Origin: Akanthomyces muscarius
Lineage: Eukaryota; Ascomycota; Sordariomycetes; Hypocreales; Cordycipitaceae
Assembly: GCF_028009165.1 (NCBI RefSeq)
Contig: NC_079243.1
Span: forward strand, 2,790,001 to 2,854,000
Direction of reading: 5' to 3'
Length of the DNA: 64,000 nucleotides
This document shows positions 44,500 through 57,700 of the stretch, one piece after another (the first letter of the stretch is position 1; the number at the start of each line of letters is the position of its first letter). Made by a program: the position numbers and the translations under genes. The notes beneath the pieces are model-generated. The model ran no database searches, was not told where the DNA came from, and worked only from the letters and a program-made list of their open reading frames with translations.

Positions 44500-46908
44500 A
44501 TAGAGCATCTTACAGGCCTCGTACTGGCGGCCATCTTGCATTGGGCAGTTTACTGCGCTACGGAGGACAGATTGAGTGCTCTTTATCGTTAGAACTACAG
44601 TGTACTATTACTATTTGCATGGCTAGGTAGGCGTACAGGAGCACGCACGGGGTCATGAACCCACAAACATTTGTCTGTTTTGTATTTTCTTTCGCCCATG
44701 TCGTCTCTCATAGTTGGATACCAAGTTTCTGTTATTCGTCTACCCATCACGAGCGCTCCGCCACCTTGACATCAGTAATTCCGCTCAGTGTAAGCCGTCC
44801 AGATCAGCCAAATGCCGACGACAAACACCGAAGAGCAAACGCCGCAGACGAATACTTGGAATTGTATTTTGCCATGATGGCGTCCGAAGTCCTGCCCAAG
44901 GAAGCCTTGACTTCCTAGTCCATGACCGCACACCCGCCCTTCCTACTTTCCACCCCGTTTCGCAGCTGCTGTGCGGGATCCCCGATCGCCCTCGAGCAGA
45001 TCACCCGCCACGTGACGGCTCGGCTATTGAAATCGACCTCGTCGTGGGACCAAAAAAAAGATACGACGAGTCTCCATCAGCGTCGACTTTCCCTGCACGA
45101 GTAAAAGCAAAGAAGATCATCCTTCCACATGGGACAAGCGAAAACTCTAAAACGGCTTTGCTGGATGATCCGGTCTCGTGCCTTGGAAGCCCAGACGCCA
45201 CGCAGAGGAGAAATTGGGCCGAGTTTGTGAAGTCAGTCCACCTGCGCCACGAACGACAAACATCTCGTATCGATGGCAAAAGAGCATATCTGTTCTTGTC
45301 TCTTTCAATTGCCGATCTTCTCGTCTCACTACCAACTCTATGCTTTCTCTCTTTTCTCCGCGTCTCGCTTTCCGCAGCCCGGGCTGGCCTCTTTGACGCG
45401 GACCCAACCTATCGATACACCCCTTCACCTGACCCGAGTTCTGGTCACTCCCATCCCCATGCGCCTACTTCTCTCGCCGCTGAGGTGTGTTTTCTTGCGC
45501 GTCCCGCGTACTCGGGACGAGTACTGGTTGCGTCGACAACACGTTTGGTACAAGACCATCAAAAGCACACCGGTCATGTGAAGGACAAGTAGAAGCCGGC
45601 CGATCTCGCCCCATCTCCTGTCCCCCCATCTCCTGTCCCTTTCAGCCAGCCTTCAATCCCGTGAAATGGCCTCTTGAAAAGTGTAAATGCAGCTTTGATA
45701 AGAGCCAGCACGCTCAATGGCTCCCACTACCCACGTCTCTACACAATCAAGGTTCTTTTCATACGACTACCACCAGTACGTGATATTCTTGCGTAGTGCA
45801 AAGGCTAAAAGAGGAAGTAGTAGTGGCAAAAAGCAAATGCGAACCAGTTTCCCGGGAAATCAAGGGCCGTGCCGTAGCATCAGTCAAAAGCAACACCCGC
45901 TCTCCTCTCCTGGGGCTGAACATCCCCCCCCCTCCTCTCAGTCTGCACCCCTCAGTCTGAAGTATTGAAAAAGAAAAAATAAAGGGGAGAAAGAAAAAAA
46001 CACACGACAAGATGAAAAGGTCATGCAACATTTTCAAGCCAAAGCTTGACATCGCTTCGGGGAACAGCCCGGTTAGTTCCCGGGAGCAGGGATCAGTTCG
46101 GCCACACAATAAAGATGAAAAGAACAGGCATGTTGCTTTTTTCTCCCTTCTCTCTTTTCTTCCTTCTGGGCAAGCTCCTCCTGCATGCATATACCTTCTC
46201 TATCGGGACGGGCATTTGGTTCCTTGTATTTTTTGCTTTTCCCCTTATCCGAGTCCAGCGCAAACTGCGTGCATTCCGCTGTCTCTGATTCTTTTCTCCG
46301 TAGCGCAACCACTCAGCTGCTGGGGGTCAAGGGGCCTATTGCCACGCTCGACTGTTTTTAATATACATGGTGAGTCCCCTTTCCCCTCTACGAATTCAGA
46401 TATCAAGGGGTTCTCCTCTCTATAGTCGCAAGGTTTGCTTTTTCTGTTCTTGATCTTGTTCAGCGCTGTTTCACGTCCCCTTTTCGGCTTCTCTGCTTCC
46501 GTAACGCTCAAGTCGGGCGGCGCTTTTGTTGCGTCTCTGCTGGGTTGAATCGTCTCAGGACGATCAACTGCGATCTCGGCGCCGCCAGCATGAGAAAACA
46601 GCAACTTGAGATGCCAAAGCGTAGCAGACGTTGAGCTTGCCAGTGTTCAGCCTCACTTTGGCGGAAAGAAGTCCGGCAAGCTGAGTCCTCTTTGGCGTCA
46701 AGCTACTGGTAGTAGTGACGGGGACCGCTGAGACACCAAGCTGTGTTTTTTAAAAGACGTCACCATTGGTGCATTGCCTGAAATTCGCAAACTTGCTTCT
46801 TTCCGGCTCGTAGCGCTTCTTCTAGATGAGGAAATTACGAGTAAATGTAGCCCCTAGCCATGTGATCAAAGCCGTACGTGTTCCATTCTTTTTTGTAGGA
46901 ATATTTCC

Positions 46909-46934
46909 TTTTTTTTTTTTTTTTTTTTTTTTTT
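46909..46934. repeat. T26 homopolymer
   Basis: Uninterrupted run of 26 T on the plus strand, flanked by ATTTCC and GGCCCAGC. It could be the poly(A) end of an old retroelement on the minus strand, but I see no element body or target-site duplication. Confidence 0.9.
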
Positions 46935-49900
46935 GGCCCAGCGCGCCATCTTGTTCAGTGGCCCGCCTTCGTCCGAACCTCGTAGCTTTCTAAAATTAGT
47001 TTACATGCTCTAGGCAGTAGGACATACCTTCTTTGCTTCTTGCTGGTTTAGGTTGCAAATGACCTATCCGCTGAGCCAAGATCGCGGATGTCAGTTGTTA
47101 TGATTACTGCACCTTGGATGAAACCCTACATCTCCGAGTCACCGGTAGTGGATGTGATAGATACTGCACTATCAACACTAGATTGCGATGCATCGGATTC
47201 CAGTGTGAGTGGCAATTCTTGTGTGGACTGTGTGACTGCTGAGCGCCGCTGCCAGCTGCGGAATCTTTTGGGCGGTGTGTCTCGCTAGCCTGGATAGGTG
47301 ACACACATACCGCACTGGCTGGTAGGGCGAGACAAGACCGAACACATTTCTCCCCGCGGTAAGGATACATGTACTTTGCTGGTAGATGCAGATGCAGATT
47401 AAATGTTTGCATGCTATTGGGCAGGTGCGTAGTAGAACATGTTCCCGCGCAGCTTGAAATTTACAACAGGCTAAAGTTTGCAGTTAATTTACCGTCCCAC
47501 ATGTAATTTGGACGATTTGCTGCCGTCGGTGTGTACGTGTGCGTGTTGTTGCCACCCGTGATGATCGAGAAGGTATATGCTTGCGAGAAGCTTCGCCTTG
47601 TGGTGCCACTGCAAGAGCGACATCGTCCCGCATCGCCCCAGCAGCTGTAAACAGTACGACAGTCTACAAAGCCGGGCGTGTGAGAGTTGAATTGATGCGC
47701 CTGTTCTCTTGTATGCCATGGCCGCGAACACGGTTCAGACCAATATGTGGCGGCGCCACTGCAACAGCCCGCCAGGTTCGCCTCTTGCGCGATGTGACAC
47801 TGCCTCCTGCGCAAGATGAGATCTGTATAGCCCGATTATCTGCAGTGTACGGATACATTGAGCAAGATTTGGGTGGCTGGAAAATCTAGGCCCGCTGGTC
47901 TGACCCATCGGCCACTTGCTGTGACAGCTTCATTTCACATGTATGCTGTCCGTAGAGAAAAGGGGTTCGTAGGGTGAGCAGGGGAAAGTGGTCCTGAAGC
48001 TCGGCCGACCCGATCGCTCGTTACCTTCGCCCGTTATTGTGTAGTATTGCAAGCCACGTTTGGGCCTACGCCCATCCAACCACAGCGACGCGGGGTGAGT
48101 TTGAGAGAGTTGAGGCCATGCTCTTCATTGGACTGCGTGCAGGACGGAGTAATGCAAATCAGAGGTGCTTCGGGTGAACATGGCCTCACCGCCCTTCTCG
48201 ATCGCCACGAGCGCTATGAGACTGGCGCGTCCTGCGTGTTCATTCTGGTTGCACAGAGAGCACTTGAGCACCACGGCGACCACAGGGCGACACTCAACAC
48301 TGCAGGGTCAGGGGCTGGCCGACGCAGTTCCACCCATGGACCAGGTGTGGTGGACCGGCTCTACGGCGCCCGCAGATCTGACAAGAACCGACGACACGGA
48401 GCTGGGCCACCGCTAGGCGAAGCAAGGGACGCTAGCAGATAACATGATGCCAGTCAACCAGTTTGGCTAGGCGGGTGGCTCCCGTTGCTCTCATCACGAG
48501 GGAAGCGATCGGTGGGGAAGAGAATGTACTTACTCGCACCTGCGTTGAATATTTCGTGGCCCTATCTTTGAGAGCCACAGCCGACTTCGTACCGCCAGGA
48601 GTAGTTATCTGGCTCTTCAGATCGCGTCGCACTTCGGAATGCTCGAACGCGATACCGGCAGCTAGAACGCTGTAGTATGCACATACAACGCCTAAAGAAG
48701 AGCAGAAACACGCAGCATGCAGCCGAAATCTTCCCGGACTTGGATATGAACTCCCGCGGGGCCAAGATGAGTAATCGTGAAAATATTCATGGCACGTGTG
48801 TAAGAGAAGAGTGCTGTCATCGCCGATAAGCGTACTGTATCCAGTTCCTGCCAAACTCCCACTACCGCTTAGCTTGAATAGTGCTATCCACCGTGTGCTC
48901 AATGCCAACGAAAATACAGGGCCGGGGCGGTGATACCCCTACATTCGGCCGATGTTGAAGTAATTCCGCCTGGGGCGTTCAGCCGAATAGTTTCGGTAGT
49001 AGTAGTCAGAAATGCCCAGGGGCGTTTGAAGGTGGCAGCAAGACCAACATCGGCTAAGGGCTGCCAGGGTCTGAGGTGGTAGACACGATTAGAATGTGTT
49101 GTCACTGTAATAACTCGCCAATCCAATAAATTTCAAGACGCCAATTCCACAACCAAAACGGCCCGCGGTTTGCGCTTAGTGGTTGTTTGGTTTCGCTTGT
49201 TGCGCGCGTTGTCGAATACCCTGAGTCAAATTAAGTCGAAGTAGCTGCTGAGTAGGAATTTGATTCACCAGGCGCATAATTTTTCATTTCCATCCAAAAG
49301 GTGGTAGTGACATGGGTTAGCATGAGCGTTGGAGCTTGGCTTGGCATCTAGGTGCCAGTAGTTCGAGGCAGCTTTTGCATGCTGGTGTGCGATAGTGCCG
49401 TGGAGCATATTCTCTCTCGTCTCTTTACCTGCAGCAGGTCAACAGCTTGTTTGGCCGGTAACGTCGGGGCTAGATCGGGACGTGGGGCTCTCTTCTCGAC
49501 GTACATGGTTTAGCAATGGCAAGCGGGGAGTACGAATATACTCTCGCCAGGGATGATTTTCACCTCCATCGAGGCTGTTGACTGTTGACTATTGACTGGG
49601 ACTGGGTGCTAGTTTCCCACTAGTGAGACGTATTCGCTGATTGATCAGTGTGCATAAAACGCGAGACTAGGCGGCCGTGCGGCTGGTGGGAAGCTGAAGA
49701 GAAACACTGTATTTGAATCGACAGGGTATCAGTAATTATTTCTAATCCTTGTTGTTTTGTAGCCTTTGCGGTGGCGTGGGCGTTGTGCGTGGTTGCGCGA
49801 CGGCTATTGGACAGAGTGTTAGACCTTGGCTTTAGTAAATTATGAACAGAATTGCCTCCACGAGCTGAAAAAAAAAAAGGTCAGTATGTAGACCTAATAC

Positions 49901-51096
49901 AGCGCAGTGAGGCAGCCACTCTCGAATAACGTTGGCGGCCGCAGCAACCGGAAAATTGTTCGGGCTTTGGGTTCTGTCCACGTCTCGATGAAGCCCCAAC
50001 ATTGATCGCTGCGTTGCTGTGAAGGCGAAACGACTCGCTGCCACAGTGCAACAAGAGGCAAGCAGCAAGCAGCGAGCATCCGAGAACAACTAGAAGCAAG
50101 TCGGCCCGCGCAGATGGCGCGCGCTAGATAATAACGTGTTGGGTACACATCGTAGCACGCAACACAAAAGAACCAATAGTACTTCGTACCGGCATCCGAA
50201 ATTTTGCGGCAAACTAGTCCCTGCGTCTGATAATTCGCCACCGAGCATCGATCAACAAGCGATTGGGAGTAGGATGAGGTGCAAAAAGCAGGTTGAGCAG
50301 AAAATCTTACGCGCCACCAAAGAGTCGGTACGACGTGATCTTGTGCGACGTCGGGATGTTGCACGGATCTGGCGGTGATCGGTTGTCGATCGGGCATGTG
50401 TGCACATCAGAGACTTGGAAAGGGTCGGAAGTTGTTGTGAGACACTCATGCTTGTCCCTGCTTGCCTGCCCATGAACAACATAGGTGCGAGGGTCTGTGT
50501 CTGGGCCGTTAGTGTTGGTTTGGCGAGGGATGCTGGTAGCATTCCAGCAACTCAATTTGCATATTTTGATAATCTCATCAATCAAACGCTGCGAATCGGC
50601 CGTTATGCAGAATTAGAATTTGTAAAGTACTGTTTCAAGGGATATCCAAGCGGTGTTGATGATGGCCCGTTTGCGCGTTGGCATTCAAGTTGAGGCATCT
50701 GACGTGGCGGGCTGACGACCTGTAATATTATCAGCTGGGGAGCAATGTGGCAAAGGCTAGCCGGTAACTATGGCCGGGCCGTAAGATTACAGCAGCGGCA
50801 TATGAGCTGGGATGCGCAAGTATGCAGATTGATCGGGATGGATATTGGATGCAGCTGGTGGTAGGTAAAGCTGGAGGTGCTAGTGTGTAACAGTGTGAGC
50901 CACTCGAAGTGGCTGGCCTTCAGCCACTGCGGCGCTGGCGACGGAGTTGGTAGTCTGATGGCTGTTAGTGGCTGATTAACTCCGACCTTGATGTTCCTGG
51001 TACATTATTAGCTGCTGATCAACAGCCCAATGGCTTTGGAAGTTTTGTTTCAAACATCGTAAACATGATGGTATTCAATTCCGAATAAATTTTGAA

Positions 51097-51117
51097 TTTT
51101 TTTTTTTTTTTTTTTTT
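51097..51117. repeat. T21 homopolymer
   Basis: Run of 21 T followed by AAAAACCCACC and a second A run (51130-51136). No associated element was recognised. Confidence 0.9.
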
Positions 51118-52948
51118 AAAAACCCACCAAAAAAAAATCATGAGCATCAAACTGTATTACGACTCAACAGGGAGCACCTCAACTCCGTGCAAGTCTGCAT
51201 CCGCCCACAGCAATAGCAAATCGAGGCCGTGCGAGCCGTCCCTCTTACCAGCAGGTGGTATCAATCTACGCCTCGTCTATGCTGCTGATACTCTACTTGC
51301 AAGCTTATACGTAGCGCGTTTCTGCTACCTCTTACGATCATACCGTCAGCTACGGTCTAACCCGCATTGCATTAGCTCTAGGGTGGCACGGTGGCACGGT
51401 GGCTACATCACGGCGGATGTCGCAAACCAAGGTCACATCCATACAACCATATGTGCTGAGAAAAGGGACGCTAATAAAGGTAGAAAAGGGTGGTCCCGGT
51501 GCAGAGCCACACAACCCCTGCCGTTGCCTCCGTTGCGACTTGCAGCTGCTTTCCCGAGCATTCGGTTGGGGCTTTGACACCCAATCGATGCTCCAAGACC
51601 GCCCCGCTGCTGGGATCTGACACCTCGACTGACGTCTTCTCACGCTGGTCCGTGGACGGGGCTAACTAGCAAAATGCCCGGCAGGGCAACCCAGAGCCAC
51701 GGTACCGTGAGTGCAGAAGTCGGTGGTGGCGTTCCGTGCATCAGCTCGCTTTCCTCGCTGCCAGCTGTGATCAGTGCACCACGACGCGACACGGCGATAA
51801 AGGGGAGTTGTTTGTTGCACGTGGGCAAAAGGCCTTGCCGAAAGTGTAATGTGCCGCCACAAAAGACAAACACACAACATTGGGCTCACTTGTGGGCTGA
51901 CCTCGGGGTGCGCTGAGAAATGGCAGCCACCAAGACGCAGCTGAGACTGCAGAAGGTGCCGAGTCGAGTCTGCTAACAAACAGTATTGACTCTGACCACG
52001 GCAGAGTTGCGAGTCAAAAGAGGATCGATGTTGACATGGTCATGCTCATGGCCACACAGTCCTCACTGCCGGGAGGTAGTCAAGTGACAGCGTCCAAACA
52101 CAGGCGTAGTCTAGTTCTCCAGGCTGCTTTTAACTACGCGGGGCTATAGTCATTGGACTAATAATGGTGGCGAGAGGAGTACTTGCACTGGAGCCCGACC
52201 TTATTGCAGGACCTGTGGTAAAAAATGACGAGACGAATCCCTTTGTCGCCGGCAAGACGTGTGCTTGTCTAGCGTCACTCAGAACAACCAGTAGTTTTCC
52301 TTCCGTAATTATTCGGTCATCAATTTTGGCGCCGCGTCGCGCGTATGCACCGTCAGTATGTGTGTAATGTTGACCATGCGTATGCGACACAAAACATGAT
52401 GCTAGGTTAGGGATGCCGCTCTTGCGAGGCAAAGTTGCGAGAAACATGGTCAACCAAATACGCCGCAGAATACTTCTCGCAGCTTCTTTTCATTTTTTAT
52501 TTTTTTATTTATTTTATTAACCGAGTGCCAGTAGAGCTAGTCTGTGCTACATGAGACGTCAATGATGATAAAAATTGTCAGAGATCGGCGCAAACGAAGC
52601 CACTGAAATTCGTGCCCCATCCACTGGCGGCGACTACCATCATACCATGTAAGACCGACAAGACGCTGCAATTTGTCATTGTCGTCACACGGCGACAACT
52701 TCCCTTCGTTGCGGAATTGCTCAAGCTTACGAGCCAAGCCAGTAAACCCAAGCCATCCCATGCACAGATACCCCCCTCTCAGCTCAGCTGTGACTTGGAC
52801 ATGTTGATTGACCGCACAATCCCACATTTATCTTGCTTTGTGTTATTTTTACTTTACATTCATACTGTTTCAAATGTCTCGCATTGGGGCTTTTTTCGTT
52901 TCCTCTAATCTGTACTCGCCGTGCTTGTTTCCGCACTTACACTGGACA

Positions 52949-52988
52949 GGGGGGTGGGCAACCCCTCCCCCCCCCCCCCCCCCCCCCC
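52949..52988. repeat. G-tract/C22 tract with hairpin potential
   Basis: A G6-T-G3 block is followed within a few bases by CCCCT and an unbroken run of 22 C (52967-52988). The two arms are largely complementary, and the C run could form an i-motif, or a G-quadruplex on the other strand. The length may be approximate because such tracts are prone to sequencing error. Confidence 0.85.
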
Positions 52989-54409
52989 GAGCTAGTGTTA
53001 GTGCTGCCTGCCAATGTCCCGGCAGCCCAGTAATCCGGGCTCGCCCAGGTGCAAGAGACGAGCTACTATGGGGCATCCGGTTTCTCTCTCCTGCGTGGTG
53101 GCTTTTGAGGCTTTGCGGCTTGCAGCTGGAGAGTTGTCTTTTCCCTGCACTTGGTCGTGTTATCCACCTGTTGGCGTCCTCCCCTTGTCGTCTTCTTCCT
53201 TTATTTTTCAACCAACTGGCTCTTTGTTGCAAATTCGCTCCAATTTTTGTTGTCTTCGTTTCTTTTTTGCCGCTCCTGGTTGATTTTCCAGCTTCATCAC
53301 GACGGGAAATGGGCCCATTGCGTTTCCGCAGACACACCGATCGGGACAGCACCAGCGTTCCGTGACGGGATGGCTTAACCTAGTAATCATCGCGACTGGT
53401 TACACTCTCTTTCCACAACAGGCCTCGCATCCCCAGCTGTGTCTCGTGTTTCCTCTCTGCTCTCTTATTCGAATTTGGTTGTAAATGTTACCAATCTGCA
53501 GCTTATAGTCGGTTTGAGGTTTTGTGTGTGACTGCTGCATGGGGTGCATGCAACCATGCCCCAGCACCGGATTCTAGGGCCAAGGTCTCTCGTTATACTT
53601 CGTAAATAGATCTGCGTAACAGGCGGTGCTGCACAAGTGGCTCGCAACCGATTCCGGATTCGCAAGCATGGCCACTCCCAGCGATTCTGGGCGTGCGACA
53701 CACCAAGATGTACAACCCGATCGAGGGGTACAGATCTAATTTACCGGATACAATCTCATCGTAGTGTAACATTTGTATCGCTTGAGCAGCCAACAATCGC
53801 CGGCTCGCCGCCTTTTGCCCTCGTATATACTTGCAGTACCCAGGTACACAGTGTAATGAGTACTAGCGAATATCCGACAGAGTCTCACAGGTGAGATGAC
53901 ACGTCTGCTCCAGACACATGGCTCCGCTCGCAGAACCGCCCCGAGACCTCGACCGCCGCCCGCTTGGCTCCCGATCGTCAGATACCACGGGCAGTCCACC
54001 CAGTCCCAAGGTCTTGGGTCGTCCATTCCCGTCACACACCTTCCCAGGAGCCTGGGTTCCACCGCGCTTAACGACCCGAGAGGCCGTGTACCAATCCTAA
54101 GCCGTCCCTGTTTTCTGGCTGGCTTGTCACGTCCTTTTTTTTTGCCCTTTTTTTTTTTTTTGCTTTTAGTCGCAATTCGCAAAACCATAAATGGCAACGG
54201 CCCCCACTCCCTTAGCATGTAGGAACCACCAGCCTAGCATCGACAACTTGCCTCAACATCTTGCAATTCTGCCTTTCTCGATCTTATTAACTCTTGATCG
54301 CTCCCTCTTCCTCATCCTCCAGCTGTCTCGTCACTGGTACTTTTCTGCTGCCATTTCTGCTGCCCTTGGCTCAAACAGCCCTCTTCACTGCTCTGACATC
54401 ACACGTACA

Positions 54410-54752
54410 ATGGTTCCGCCCCGCCAAGTTGCTAGGGCCTTGCCTTGCCCTGACTGGGAAGAGAAGAGTGAGCCGCGCTATGATGCTGCGACGCCCGAAA
54501 CATTTGATATAGATGGACTGCTGGCTCTAGGACCAAAGGTGAGTTACAGCTCAGCGATTTGACCCGCATATGCAGCATGCGCCGTCATGCGCCTGCCTTG
54601 AATTCTTCCACTGACCATCCACTCGCGTGCCACAGATTCCCGGTACCAGATGTCCAACCTGCGCCTTGGCTGGAAAAGAAGTTTGGGTGATCCCAGGCCG
54701 CTGCTGTGGCTACTGCGGGACCCCCTGCGACGCGGATGTGCTTATTCAGTAA
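54410..54752 (+). CDS. Small cysteine-rich, zinc-ribbon-like protein
   Basis: Two exons that a single-frame search would miss: 54410-54538 and 54636-54752, with a clean GTGAGT donor and CCACAG acceptor, giving 81 residues. The first exon encodes MVPPRQVARALPCPDWEEKS... and ends in DIDGLLALGPK. The second encodes IPGTRCPTCALAGKEVWVIP followed by GRCCGYCGTPCDAD. The Cys layout C49-x2-C52-x14-C67-x2-C70, plus C66 and C74, is like a zinc ribbon. A longer form from an in-frame ATG at 54191 (154 residues) is possible, but its extra part looks like 5' UTR. There is no signal peptide on the short form. The family is not recognised. The joined Cys-rich motif is the main support. Confidence 0.5.
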
Positions 54753-57700
54753 CATGCGCACGCCGTGTCGGCCCCCGCGATCAGCGACGGGCCAACCTGT
54801 CCGCCCTGCGGCATCGAACCATTCGAATGCGTATGGACCAACAACAAACAATATTATTACGAACGCGCGATTGCGCATTTCACTCCCTAAATCCAGCACG
54901 TTTGAGCCATCTCCTTCGTCGCTGGACACCACTTGACGCACCCACCAGAATGTCAGCAAACGCGTCCTTGCATGTTGACGAGCACCGGTGCTGGCATGCA
55001 GGCGCTTAGTCCATGATGGCTGTAGGGCGCCTTTACAATGTATAAAGCCCTACAATTCACGTTTATGAAGCTGAGGGGTCACACCGTACCCTACGACAAC
55101 ACCGGCTGAGCGAAACCTATTCCATATACAACTGCCTGCGAGCTAAAACCAACGACCGGCTGAAGCAGTGCGTCCGCGATCGGAAAGACAACCTTGAAGC
55201 CACTGGCGATCTCTCTTTCCATCGAGATGCACAGCTGGCGATGCAATAGCAATGCGCCACCTAGGACGACCCTGGCAACCACGATGCAGAGCGCCGACAG
55301 CGGACTGGTCTTTTTGGGCTGACAAAGATGAACACTCGAGCAGAGGCAAGCGAGCAAAAAGCCGAGGCTATCGTACCATGTACACGCCTTCATTCATGCG
55401 CACCGGGACCGCGACAACCACGCAGGTCCAATCTCTGGATAGTGGCGCGACTCTTGCCCAAAACCCGTAAACGGGCCTTCATTGTTGGCAAGATGCAGGC
55501 GAGCGGGGGCATCGGCAAAGCCCAGGTTACACCCCCCACCGTCATGGCCTTTGCGTATCGAGATGCGCGCAACAGGAGGCAGGGTTGTCGCCCGATGCAG
55601 GCATGGATGGGCGACGGTGATGCGCTGTTGCTGCCTCGGCAAGCAGCAGAGATTTTTGTCTTTGGGAACCGCCCAATATTGGGGGTATGGAAAAGCCGAG
55701 AAAGGGAAGACCTTGTCCGCGCAGCGAGTTTCGCAATCCCGCCTCGCTAATAATAGGGCGAGACACGGAAAATCAATACGTTTTTGAATGTTGTACTGAG
55801 AACTTGCCCGACGCACTTGCGCGGACCAGGTTGACACGGCAAAAGAAAAATGGCCATAGGATGCAAAATAGCAATCAATATACCTTATTTCCGAATATTC
55901 ATCACAGACAATGTAGTGGGTAATGTGTGACCTGCTAATTAGAGATATAACCGACAACGACGTCGAGCCGCAAACTTTCCCCGGAACGCGCAGACCCCTA
56001 ACTTTCGAGCAAGGCTAGACACTGGTAATAGTAACTGAGGGGACGTGTACCGAGTATACCTGTGCTGGATGTAGATATGTCATATGCAGCATACCGCTGC
56101 ACTGTGGATTGGCAAGTGGATGGACCAGGGTCCTGCAGTTGCAGAGGGGCTTCAGCAAGAACATGCCTGCCCGCATATGAGGTTGGGATGACTGGGGCCC
56201 CTTGCGACGCACAAAGTTCAGAAGACGCAGTACGATTGAACATTTTTTCCCAAACAAGAGAATTACCGTTTGTCGCAGCGACAAAACGTCGGCGCAGCGA
56301 CAAAACGTTGGCGCAAGCGGGCATCGATCACCTACAAGAGAGAGAGAGACAGGCCGCGTGGTGCAATTATGCAGCGCAGACTAACAAAGCCACATTTACA
56401 GCCATCCCCGAAAGCTCGCGGATGACCAGTAATTTGACTTTCAAACCGCAATCTGCCGCGTTATCAGACTGGGCCATGGCCGAGACGCTGATGGAGTCAA
56501 AGGCACCTAGAGCGTGCAATCATGGGTCTTATATCCACACGGAGGCCTTTCCTGCGAGGGGAAAAAGAAAGGAAAAAAGTAATAGATATGGTAAAAACGA
56601 CAAGAGGATATTACTCTGATCTGGCGAGCGGATGGGCCGCCCAACCGCCTCCGCACAGTACTCCATATTAATTACAGCGAGCAGAATGTGGGCACATCCG
56701 TGCCTTCCATGCTACCCTCTCAATCTGCAAAGCAGCCCGAGGCCACATGATCTATACGACGTTGCTAGGGTGAATGCTAGAGATGCTAGTAAGATGAAAG
56801 AAGATAGGGCTCGGATACTAGAGAGGAGGGCTGGTAAGTCATAGTGCAGAGCACTGAGCGTGAAACGGATTGAGCCACGACCGACGGCCCAGGGGAAGGC
56901 AGACGGGTCTTGTCCGCGACAGCTTGCATGACATGAACCAGCCTGCCGGCCACAGATTCTGGCATCAAACGTGCATGGTACTTACCCAGGTTTAACTTTA
57001 GCGTCATGCGGGCCGGCAAAACATCTGCAGGTGTGCATGAGCATGAGAGTCCGGCTTACCAGTCGTCTGGTTCTGTGTGGTTCATGCGTGCCCCCTCGGC
57101 AATTGTCTGAGACGGGCTGCGAGCGAAGCCATCGAGTACGACTGCGCTCTTGTATACGATGAAAGGGCGGACCGGTCTCGGGTTCGATGCAGACATGTCT
57201 ATACAATTTGGTTTGTCCGTTGGGCGGTTGCTAGTCCTGCCGCGCCCTCTAGGTATGCCATCAAGTCAGTCAAGAACTCCAACAATGTGGGAGAAGAAAA
57301 AGCACCACCGGGAATATCTGCCGTCCTCGCCACTAAAAAAGCAGATGCTCCGATGCCATTCAGGGTCCATTCCAGAGTGTCGGTACCATTTGCCACGCAA
57401 CCCACGCCATGCAACCACACAAAAGCCAGCCCTGCTTCTGTCTTGGGCCCGGCGCCGGGTATCCTTCATCTGGTCCCCCCCATGCGCCCTCTCTCCCCAC
57501 TTCCCAACCTGAGAAAAGTAAAATAAAAATGTGACGAGTTCTTTTTGAGCCCCGGTGTCAAGTCTGCTGGCTGGACGCCGCTAGCCATCCTGGCCCAATT
57601 CGCATCAAGACGCCTGTTTCCTAAAGTCGAAACAAGTGCAGCGAAAGCAAACTTGAAGCAACACACCAATGCCATCATTTTATGACCGCGCCCGCTGCGG

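Larger units (their letters stand above)
44500..54409. other. Gene-poor region, no gene supported
   Basis: About 10 kb in which I found no conserved protein on either strand. It carries long homopolymer tracts (separate entries). The stop-free frame 44714-45592 (+) has no Met codon. Base composition is not grossly AT-rich, so it does not look like typical AT-rich RIP-degraded isochore DNA by eye. Non-coding transcripts or large promoters cannot be excluded. Confidence 0.6.

Noticed and set aside
46909..46934. T26 as the poly(A) tail of a retroelement
   Set aside because: No reverse transcriptase remnant, target-site duplication or repeated body was found beside it.
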